NCBI GenBank assembly: GCA_015680685.1
Contig: MNCI01003377.1
Span: forward strand, 142,512-172,205
Direction of reading: 5' to 3'
Origin: Gnetum montanum
Lineage: Eukaryota > Streptophyta > Gnetopsida > Gnetales > Gnetaceae
DNA: 29,694 bases
The position numbers were made by a program, and so were the translations under genes. The notes under the pieces are model-generated. The model searched no databases, was not told the DNA's origin, and worked only from the letters and a program-made list of their open reading frames with translations. Positions within the stretch are counted from its first letter, which is position 1. The number at the start of each line of letters is the position of its first letter. This document shows, in pieces, positions 1-8,930 of the stretch.

Positions 1-144
1 ACATAATAGGCTAGAAGTAGCGAAGCTCTGGCGGATTGATCACCCCAGAGATAGAATATTTTCCATGTGCCCGCAGTAGGAGTCCCCCAAGTGAACGGTT
101 CTTTATTCAAGCAACTTTGTACCTGAACGCAAGTTGTGTATGGC

Positions 145-150
145 AATAAA
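145..150 (+). terminator. AATAAA polyadenylation signal in LTR
   Basis: AATAAA sits in the segment GGCAATAAAGACGAGC. The same hexamer is kept in the 5' LTR of the complete element (minus strand, 12227-12232). Its position in the first third of the LTR, downstream of the TATA box seen in the other copies, fits the R-region poly(A) signal of an LTR retrotransposon. Confidence 0.5.
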
Positions 151-210
151 GACGAGCTTTGTGGATAAACCTTGCAGTACATGGATAGGTTTAATTAATG
201 TTATTTATTG

Positions 211-415
211 CTTTCCTAGTAACGCGACATGAGTACGACTTGGTTACGAACGTTGAAGAACGTGTACGGCTAGCCAGGGAATCGGCTGCTCATCGCGATT
301 AGATTCTCTCACCCTTACCTCCTAGAATGTGGGACAAGTACAACTTGATTACGAGCATCTACGGATGTCTACGGCTAGTTAAGGAATTGGCTGCTTGTCA
401 CACTTAGGCTAGTTA
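211..415 (+). repeat. 105-bp tandem duplication inside the LTR
   Basis: Two diverged direct copies lie at about 211-315 and 316-415. Landmarks repeat at a fixed 105-base step: AGTACGACTTGG at 232 and AGTACAACTTGA at 337, then GTACGGCTAGCC and CTACGGCTAGTT, then AATCGGCTGCT and AATTGGCTGCT. The LTRs at 5544-6304 and 11691-12471 do not show the pair. Confidence 0.7.
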
Positions 416-439
416 GGTGCCTCAGTATGATCACTTCAA

Positions 440-447
440 GCACGTGC
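440..447. promoter_or_regulatory. G-box palindrome GCACGTGC in LTR
   Basis: This perfect G-box core (CACGTG) with G/C flanks is also present in the LTR at 5925-5932, and is mutated to GCACATGC in the LTR at 11691-12471. G-boxes bind plant bHLH and bZIP factors. Whether this one is used is inference. Confidence 0.4.
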
Positions 448-784
448 GTTACATGTGGTAATCCTAGTAACGATTAGTGCTGTACGGTAAGTGGGAATGG
501 ATGCTGACGCTAGGACTTAGTGCTGTAGTTAGAGTTAGTTTTAGTCTCTCAACGCTTCACCGTTTAGCGTAGGAGATAAACCAGAAAATACCAAAAAAAT
601 CATATACCTCGGACTTACTTAACCATACACTATGACAACAACAAGTAAGTCTAGGAAGACAATGATTAATTAACCCCAAGTGTTCCTTGCGGCGTTTAGG
701 CATTTAGTCTATGGAGTTCGATCGGATCACGCGTCGTACGCTCGTTTCGTATGGTTGAGTGTAGGGGTACCTCGCCACTCATCA

Positions 785-883
785 AATGTCTTTCTTTAGC
801 TTCTTTTGCATTTTGAATTCTTTGTTTCTTGTCCATGTTCTTAAGCTTTCTCAAACCTTCTTCTATTAATCCAAGTTTTTGTC
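785..883 (-). pseudogene. Possible exon fragment cut by the LTR
   Basis: On the minus strand this stretch reads open for 33 codons as a charged helical peptide (it includes IEEGLRKLKNMDKKQRIQ). It is preceded by a T/G-rich run ending in TTTGTAG at 884-890, which looks like a 3' splice acceptor. The frame runs directly into the end of the LTR at 784. This could be a host-gene exon interrupted by the LTR insertion, or a gag-like relic of an older element. I do not recognise the family, and the short length makes chance openness possible. Confidence 0.22.
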
Positions 884-3800
884 CTACAAACACAACAATC
901 ACACAACTACACAACAACTTTTTTTCTCCATTTTTCTTAACATTTTAACATACCAAAAGGTCCACAGGACTGAGATCTCTCAATATTTTCTCAAATAGGT
1001 CTATATAATCCTAAGCATAATTTCCTAAGCATGATGGGCTATGAAAATGATAAAAATCAAGTGATATCCTCAAGGCATTACAATGGTGGTCATAGGAACA
1101 ATGATAATTATAATCCTTAGGACCATGAGAGAAACGTAATCACAAATATGGAATTAAGACATGCAACTAACAATAAGATAAAAAAATTTAAATAACCATT
1201 AAAATTATAATGTACATATTCAAATTGATGTGTTTCCCCCATGACTAAGCTACAAGGCATTTGAATTGAATCACATGAACAATGCCAATGGTAAGAACAA
1301 GAAGAAAATATGCTTAAGAAAATCATAAGAATTTAGCCTTTGACAAATATCAAACTCACTAAAATACCAAAGATCAAACTAAACAAGTTAAAAGAAGATC
1401 AAGAAGACTAAAACATTAAAATATTATATTAAAAGATATCTAAACTCATGGGATTTGAATTATTATGTCAAATATGCTCATTCCCATGATCTAAGAACTA
1501 GGAAAGAGGAGTTAGAGAAATGGAAGATAAATAGGATACCTCAAGGTTAAACAAATAGATGCAAGTGAGGTGAGGTGGAAAGGGATTATCATGATCAAAC
1601 CTTGAAGCTAATAAAGTCAATACCACATAATTTGAAGACTAATCAAGTGCGTTATGTCATGTAATCACTACCATCTCTAGGAGATAAGCTTGAGCTCACT
1701 TGCTTATAAGGTCAAGTTACCAAGGATTTGTAAGTGGATCCTTTCCATAGTAGGTACCTACCTTTCTTACCTTGGTAAAATCCATTTATGGGATACCCAT
1801 GGATTTTGAATAACCAATGAGACATAAGCATAAAAAAAAAGTCCATCCCTTTAGATGTCCAAATCTTATCATCTATATTACCTAATCAACTTCCTATCAT
1901 TCATAGCAATGGATAAGAATGGAATGCTAAATATGGATAATGAATGATGGATAAGAGGAAGTAGGTAAGAGTGCAATGTCACAAGATCCCCAACTAATCA
2001 TTTAATTAGTTCATGGGAGCATGTGAGCATGTCCTACACCCCTTCAAAGATTCACTACTACATCCCTTCACTACTACTCATCCACACAATGGGGATAGAC
2101 CTTCCTTCTAAGCACAAGGTCACACCTACCACTACTAGGGTAATCTAGTCTTAATTATTTTGTTATCTAACCATTGGTAAAACCAAATCAACATAATATA
2201 CCATAGATCATATAGAAGTCAAGATTCTAGTATGATGTTTCTTCATCCATACATGTATGCATAATAGGTTACTTGAATTTGGCTTGACCAAAAACCTTTC
2301 ATCGATCCCTTAGGTTACACTAATCAATTCCAATCCCAATAGTGATTACAATGCTATGAACAAAAAAATTTGGTTCTCATGGTTTAGATATGATCATGAT
2401 TTGGATTAAGGATTATGATATTAACCCTTAGGAATAAATGGATTTAGGAACTAGGTGGAAGTAGAATTTAATTTTACCAAAGTTCACTATGAGAGACTTA
2501 TAGGCCTTCATGACTATGGGTAGGGATGAGATATGAGATGATCTTGGATAATTATATTTGAAATTTACGTGATATGGCTAGTAGGTTGAACATGAGATAA
2601 GCATGTATGATTTACATCACATATGCTTTACATGGTCATTAGTTCAAACTTCCATTTTGATCTTACTTGAGTGATCATGAGATTGGTACAATATGGTAGA
2701 AATACCAAATTACACGAATTGAAGAGCTTGGAATCATATCACTCTTTCCATTACCTTTTTCTTCTTTATTTTTACTATATTCTTTTTTGTTTTTATTTCT
2801 TAATTTTATCATGTTTTTTAAATTTATTTTTTATAAGATTTATTGAATGGTGCATGAGAACTATGAAAATGATTAAATTTTTGGATTACCACCCTGAGTC
2901 TTCAACTTGCATGATCATGAGAATTCATCCTTTATCACATGGCACACATAGGTTCATAAGATCATAAAAATCTTCTAAATAATGTGTTCAAGTATGAAAA
3001 GCACATGAACCATGGTCCAATCACATCAGTCAAATCCATCTAGTGATCATATGAATCCTAGATGACACACCCTTTCTTGACTAATGATCAAGCACTCATC
3101 CAAGATTTTAGAGCTTACACCCTAAGGTTTGGATTTGACACCTACCCATAGTTCAAGTAGCATTAATTTTAACAACTTTGAATGTGAATCTTAGCTCCCT
3201 ATTGATTTTAAGCTTGATTCATTAGTAATGGATGGAGGAAGAGTGGGTGGATGAATTTCATTGCATGGACATTCCATTAATCAAGGCTTCACCTTAGACA
3301 TGTTTGGTACTCTTGCATCATCATTACATATGTAACTCACACATTCACCTTTGGCTTATTCGGTAAGCATTCCTAAAGCACATCAATTGATTTCCCATGT
3401 TTACATAAAACATACTTAAAGGAATATGAAAATCAAACTGATTAATCATTAATATCAAAAACATAGACACAAAAATTACACTAAACTAAAGGAATAAGAA
3501 AATTATAGAATGATCTATCATTTATTTCAAGAAATATCCACATAAAAATACACATCAAACAATAAATCATACTCTACCACTGAAGCCATTACATGGAGAA
3601 CTCTTTCCTCATAACTAATTTTAAGGTTGGCATCTAACAATCTTCTTTTTTATTGACATCACCAAATGACTAAGGAAGTAATTGAGATGCTTTGTAATAT
3701 CCTAAATGCTGAACTTATTCTTTAGAAGCATACTCTTCTTGGTTCCATTTCTTTGAAGATACTGGTAAAGAAGGGGATAAGTATGAATCCTCAATGACCA

Positions 3801-5538
3801 TTATAATCTTCTTTCTCTTAAAAAAAGTTTTCACCTATGAGATCGTGAATTTCTTGCCATGGAAGAAACATGATTATTATGGTACTACCAAATAATATAT
3901 GATGATGAAAAATGAGGGTAATACCTTGCATTAAGGAACTTGATATATTCCCACTATGGTTAATTTAAAATTCCCTCCTATAATGGTATAGAAGGCAATG
4001 TTGAACATCGTTGGACCTACAACTACTGAGATAGTTTTGGTGGATATGACCATTATTGATGGGGAATCACATAAGGTATTTGGTTTATAGCCTACTTAGT
4101 TTCATGGTAGGAAGGAGAATGACATGCAAAATATTTTTGTGATGTAGAGGGGATACTTCATGGTGCCAAGATCCAAAGGTTAGATTCTACCCCTTATTGA
4201 AGTTTTAGTTAAAAAAATGAATCACAACGATAAATAATTTGATCATGATAATAACTCTTACTCTTTGTTTTACTTTGACCACTCTTTCCTTATGGCATGC
4301 ATAACTACCTTTACAGCTACTTTAACAACTTTATTTTTTAAATATTTGAGTCATGATATTATTTTTTAATTTAAAACATCCCAAACCTTATCAATAACAT
4401 TAGCAAGGTTTGCTATAGTCTTCTTGGTTCTCATACTCTTTTGGATGAGAAATTCAATAGCATCAGAAGGGTGAATCCTACATTCAACATTCTTTATATC
4501 CTTCTGACTTTGGAAATTTACATTGAATTTCTCTATGTTGGTATGCTTATTTCATTCACCTTCTAATTTATCCATGACTTCTAACATAGTAGTAATTTGA
4601 GTCATTAACCTCTAGCAGAGATTACCAATGACATACACATCCATCCTTTCATGAGTTAGTCCTTTTACCAAGTGCATTAATTAGTCACATTTACTAAACC
4701 CATGATTTGAACATTAATTAAGCATGAAATTGTATCCTTATATGACCACATTGAATGCTTAAGTGGTATCCTACTTCCATTCTACTATCTTCTTTCTAAG
4801 GTTTACAACTCAGGTGTAAGATTGAAATATGATATTGAAAGCTTTTAACATGTCTACCTAAGAAGATATGAAATTGAGTGGAAGAGCTTGATATCATGTT
4901 TTAGCATGATCGGTGACTATGTGAGGAAAAAGATGGAGTTTCTACCACTAACTATTTAACCATTGCAACTCACAAGACATGACAAATATTTGAATAAGAA
5001 GCTATGGATCATCATTTGACTATCCATCAAATGTGGAAATGTTAACCATATCAACCTTTTTGATTCTACTATTCTCAATACTTTTGGTGATGGTGCAAAC
5101 CACTTCATGAATTTAACCCTAGTGGCTTAACTAGAATAATGGCTTATTTAAGTCATTAACATCTCTAGTGAAATGAAGGTAAGACAAATGTCAGATGATA
5201 AACTACTTTGAATTACCATAAGTGTAGCTTAGATTCCATAGACAAAGATGCATGGATCTATTTTCCCTAGAATCATTCATGTTTTAGTAATGAGGCTCCC
5301 TAGGTGAATGTTCTTCCTACTTCTCACTAACTATGCACTTATACTTTTGCTTGATAGTCACAAAGCTCTTACTTCTCATGTAGAACATACTTTGATTATT
5401 GAGGTGAAAATGGTTTAAAATCTATTAAATCCTTGATAAAACCTTAATTGAACATGACTTTCTCTAAGAAACTAGGTATAGCTTCTTTAGGTTTTTTTGC
5501 AAAAATTATCCATGTATATAATGTTGTTATCCTAGTTT
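884..5538. other. AT-rich stretch without a recognisable gene
   Basis: I find no convincing reading frame, LTR pair or RNA gene here. The longest open frames are short, rich in Phe, Leu, Ile and Tyr, and arise from T-rich runs (for example 2755-2845). Around 4430-4610 the minus strand reads for a few dozen codons with helical composition (VMDKLEGE, ECRIHPSDAIEFLIQKS), interrupted by stops. It could be an old retrotransposon relic. CpG is scarce, consistent with long methylation decay. Confidence 0.4.
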
Positions 5539-5543
5539 GTATT
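5539..5543. repeat. Target-site duplication GTATT, left copy
   Basis: GTATT lies immediately outside the LTR end at 5544 and is repeated exactly at 12472-12476 beside the other LTR. A 5-bp duplication is typical of Ty3/gypsy integration and fixes the element boundaries. Confidence 0.92.
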
Positions 5544-5924
5544 TGATGAGTGGTGAGGCACCCCTACACTCAACCATACGAATATGAGCGTGCACGCGTG
5601 ATTTGGTTGAACTCCAAGGACTAAGTGCTTATGTGCCTTATGAAACACTTAAGGTTAATCAATCGTTGTCTTCCCAAGCTTACTTGTATTTGTCATGGTT
5701 GTATGGTTAAGTAATCTTGAGGTATGTGATTTTTATGTCTTTTATCTTTTTATCGCCTATGCTAAGAGGAGAAAGGGTGAAGAGACTAAGTAACTAACTT
5801 TCACTAACTAAGCTCTAATTGTCCTAGCATCAGTATCCATTCCCACTTGCTGTACACACCTTGAACTAGTGCAAGACTATTGGGATTACCAAATGCTATT
5901 TGTTACTGGGTTACCAAGCGTAGC

Positions 5925-5932
5925 GCACGTGC
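5925..5932. promoter_or_regulatory. G-box GCACGTGC in 3' LTR
   Basis: The palindrome is identical to that at 440-447 in the partial LTR and sits in the same relative place. The paired 5' LTR has GCACATGC instead, a single transition. Confidence 0.4.
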
Positions 5933-6246
5933 TCGAAGCGGTCGTACTAAATGCACTTAACTAGGAGAGTTGAGGGTTGAGAGAGATTTAATTATCTAAG
6001 AAAGCATTTAAACATTTAATAGTAATTAAATCCTATTTAGCTTAGTCCATGTGCTGCAAGGTTTATCAAAAAGTTCGTTGTTATTTCTGTAGACAAATCT
6101 GTGCTCAGGTACAATTTGCTTGAATAAAGATCCATTCACTTTGAGACTCCTACTGCGGGCACATGGAAATTATTCTATCTCTGGAATGGTAAAACTACCA
6201 GAGTTTAGCTAAGGATCTAGATGATGTTACAAGGGAAAGCCACCTC

Positions 6247-6256
6247 TTATTTATAG
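6247..6256 (-). promoter_or_regulatory. LTR TATA box CTATAAATAA
   Basis: The minus strand reads CTATAAATAAGAGG about 50 bp into the LTR. The same sequence occurs in the LTRs at 12400-12409 and 29525-29534. This is a canonical plant TATA box and the likely core promoter for element transcription. Confidence 0.7.
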
Positions 6257-6272
6257 ACAAGGCAACAAGTTG

Positions 6273-6294
6273 TGATATCGCGTATGCGATATCG
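6273..6294. promoter_or_regulatory. U3 dyad: two GATATCG sites 14 bp apart
   Basis: TGATATCG at 6273 and CGATATCG at 6287 are separated by CGTATG, so the repeat step is 14 bp. The same pair, perfectly palindromic, is in the LTR at 29487-29508. Confidence 0.5.
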
Positions 6295-6304
6295 CGTCCC
6301 ATCA

Positions 6305-6345
6305 TACCCCCATGATTGAATGAAAACTCATCCTCGAGTTCCTTA
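6305..6345 (-). other. Polypurine tract and pol-tail remnant
   Basis: The minus strand reads CATGGGGGTA directly against the LTR start, a polypurine tract used to prime plus-strand DNA. Just upstream it reads ACTCGAGGATGAGTTTTC. This resembles the conserved CTCGAGGACGAGT sequence near the 3' end of many plant Ty3/gypsy elements. The same arrangement precedes the LTRs at 17575 and 27734. Confidence 0.75.
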
Positions 6346-8165
6346 CAAAATATTGGGACAGTGTGGGATTATTAACTTGAATGACACTAATGGTAGATGG
6401 GGTGACATGTGAAAGGATCATCATTACAATACATGGAAAAATTTAGTGTTCATGACAACAAGAGTGAACACTATACACATTTGACATCCAGCCTTATTTG
6501 GAAGTTGAGAGAGAAGAGAGAAAAGAGAGAGAAAAGAAGAAGTTTACTACTGCCAACGCAAAGATTGTGCCTTTCATTGTCCATCCACAAGTGTGCCATC
6601 AATCTTGTTCCTTGCATAACTGTTTTAGCACCAATCCATTCAAAGTGTTTCCTCTAGGTCCAAGCTGTTGTTGTATGATTGCCATCTGCACACACAACAC
6701 AATCTAATATTAGCAAGGGTAAATGAATCACAATGTAGTTAATACCTTGCCTCTGTGTAAGGTCCATTGGCTGAGTTGTGATATGGCTAATGCAGATTTG
6801 GAGATATAATACTGGTGGCTACCTAAGGTGTAGGGGTTAGGAGAAAATTGAAAAAATTAGACCAAGAACCCCATGACTGAGAGCGAACCTCTGGTAGCAA
6901 TAGAATGGAAGAAGATAAAGAATAAGAAAGATGGAGAAAAAGAAACAACGGCCATGCCAATAAAATGGATGTCAAAGATGGGGATGAACAAAATAAATGG
7001 TGATTACATAAATGTTTAAGGGAAAGAAATTAACGGATGCACCAAATAGGAATACCAGTGGGTCCTCCCCAAAGCAGGCTCATGCACTTAATGCCCTAAC
7101 AATCCCACATTCAAAGAGTCTGTGGGCTCTAGGAATGTCTTTTGGAGAAAAAAGATAAAGTCTTAACCACAAGAGTTTACCAAAAAGAAAACAATGCATC
7201 AACCAAAATATGGACTACTGATACAACTGGCAATGAGGTGATAAATGGAGAAATAAGGATGGAAAGCAAAGAATGGAATGGAGTCTCAAGAAGAAGGTGG
7301 TGTATAGCCCCTTGTGTATTAATGGTTAATGTGACTTGGTAGATCTTATTCCAAATCTAGCTTTGAAAAAACCACATCCAGTGACTTCACATTAATACAT
7401 TCAGCCAATCCATCCACCTGAAGTAACATGAATGCCTCCACCAAAGAGTCACCATCATTTCGATGAAACAAAAAAAGAGAAAGGTAGGAAGTAAGAAGGG
7501 CCTTAGTTAGAGGGAAAATTTTTATTTAGTTCCATAACCAGTGCTTGTACCTAGAGGATTATTCTAAGGGGTGTGCTTTGAATTCTCATTGTCATTTTTT
7601 TAATGTTTTGTGTGAGAACCACACCATGCAAAGACTTCTTATTTTTATTTGCTCAGCTTCCTGATAATGTGGCAATGTCAAAATGGTAAGAAACTCAAGA
7701 AGAAAACATCCAAGCACCCAAGAGAATGGCCAGCACAAGTGCATCAAATCCCCTTGAAGTCACACCCTTTGCAATCCTTGAGTCCTCCCTTAGTTTGAGA
7801 AATACCCAGTCACCGATTCATTGATAGTTCTTATTATTGAGAAAGGAGACTGTACAGTTCCAAGTCAAGAGAGACCATAGAAATTTATGGATGTATGGAT
7901 GAAGTGGACTCATTGTATGCTATATCAAAAGAACCATACCTTAGTATCAACGTCAGAACTTAAAGGTAAAAACCAAACATTAGCAATCAATGGAATAAAA
8001 TCGATACCATCTTAGGAGCACTTATTAAGTGACAAATCAAATAAAGAAATCAAACACACAAATAAACAAAGAAGTATTAACGATGTTGCAAAAAAAATAA
8101 AACAAAAAAAGTTAAAGAAATTTGTAAAACAAAAATGTGTAAAAAAAAAACTTAAAAAGGAATTG
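6346..8165 (-). other. 3' non-coding domain shared with element B
   Basis: This 1.8-kb stretch, read on the minus strand, has no long frame and begins with a T-rich tract (about 8040-8160). It is nevertheless recognisably homologous to element B's 25640-27715. Shared landmarks in order include TGACTTCAAGGGGATTTG (near 7755) with TCACCTCAAGGAGATTTA (26050), GAGCCCACAGA (near 7120) with GTGCCCACAGA (26671), and GCTTTGGGGAGGACCCACT (near 7060) with GCTTTGGGAAGGATCCACT (26723). A 60-codon open stretch on the minus strand (7346-7528) has no known family. Retention of this block in two diverged elements suggests a cis function or a decayed extra gene. Confidence 0.6.
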
Positions 8166-8179
8166 AGGGCCTCAAATGA

Positions 8180-8930
8180 TCAGCATAGGTGGCCATATCC
8201 TCCATGACTAAATTGAAAGGGAGAGATCCAAAATAACGAGCATTTATTTGAATTTTTTAGAAGTGTCCAACTTCTCCCAATTGATGTTTTTAGGTTAAGG
8301 GTTGGAAGTTGGTGATGCTCTTGCTCTAGTGTATCTATGATTTCGATATGAGCACGAGTTGTTCCCTCAGTTAGTTCCATGCATGTTGGTGAGTTTTTCT
8401 TTTGATTAGTTGTCAACCACTAGGTGTCTCTTTGTTCTGTGGTTGCTACATACAGGCACTTTTGTATGTTGATTTCCTGGGCACACCGGTTGCATGCAAG
8501 CAACGTTGAACATTCTTGTACGCCATCACCCTCAGTATCACTATATGTGATGCATGGAACCTTCTTCTTCTCGATCTTTCCATAAGTATTTTCCTTAGAT
8601 ATTTCTAGGGAAAGATTGCGAATTCCTAGGCATGCGTTCACGGTACTTAGCCATGCCCTTCCCATTATTATTGGGAAGTCCCCCTTGTCATTGTTTACTT
8701 GGATCACTAGGAAATTAGCTGGGTATGATCAACCACACATAGTGGTAATGATGTCCTCCACTAGTCCCAAGGGAATAGTGATGGACTGGTCAGCCAGCTC
8801 TAAGAGAATATTACTCTTCTTTAGCAGAGGTAGGTTCCAGGATTTATACATTTCTTATGATATCAAGTTGACTCTAGAACTTGAGTCCAGAAGAGCTTTA
8901 CAAGGTTCATTCCCAACGACTTGGAGATAA
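8180..8930 (-). pseudogene. Retroviral-type aspartic protease relic and tail
   Basis: The enzyme would cleave the Gag polyprotein during particle maturation. The minus strand shows the active-site loop as LLDSSSRVNLIS (aspartate codon at 8885-8887), followed by LADQSITIPLGLVEDI and the C-terminal IMGRAWLSTVNACLG segment (near 8640-8671). The family norm after the catalytic Asp is D-S/T/L-G. Here the glycine position is AGT (Ser), one transition from GGT. In-frame stops interrupt the domain (TAA near 8853, TGA near 8726) and a TAG precedes the WLTTNQKK tail. The tail to 8180 (it includes CMELTEGTTRAH) matches a segment in element B. No reverse transcriptase follows, which is unusual. The copy is non-functional. 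Confidence 0.82.

Larger units (their letters stand above)
1..784 (+). repeat. LTR of family A, 5' end cut by window edge
   Basis: This aligns with the LTR starting at 29461 (position 9 here matches 29565), so about 96 bases of U3 lie outside the window. It ends in the same GTAGGGGTACCTCGCCACTCATCA-type terminus as the LTRs of the complete element at 5544-12471. No primer-binding site follows position 784, so it is either a solo LTR or the 3' LTR of an element lying to the left. The first five flanking bases are AATGT. Many CpG sites survive, unlike the LTRs at 5544 and 11691, which suggests a younger copy. The full copy would be about 880 bp against 761-781 bp in its relatives, and the difference is explained by an internal tandem duplication. 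Confidence 0.85.
5544..6304 (-). repeat. 3' LTR of the complete family A element
   Basis: On the minus strand it begins TGATGGGACGCG at 6304 and ends CCACTCATCA at 5544, giving TGAT...ATCA termini. It matches 11691-12471 along its length. It contains a TATA box (6247-6256), a GATATCG dyad (6273-6294) and an intact G-box (5925-5932). The purine tract lies just outside at 6305-6312, identifying it as the 3' copy. Confidence 0.93.

Noticed and set aside
2671-2967. 98-codon open frame on the plus strand
   Set aside because: The composition is Phe/Tyr/Leu-rich from T-runs, with no domain, no context and no related copy. Expected by chance in AT-rich DNA.
7788-7814. Minus-strand reading GDWVFLKLR, which looks like the integrase C-terminal GDWV.LKL motif
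   Set aside because: Only nine residues match, a stop lies three codons upstream, nothing else of integrase is present, and the homologous DNA in element B near 26000 does not keep the reading.
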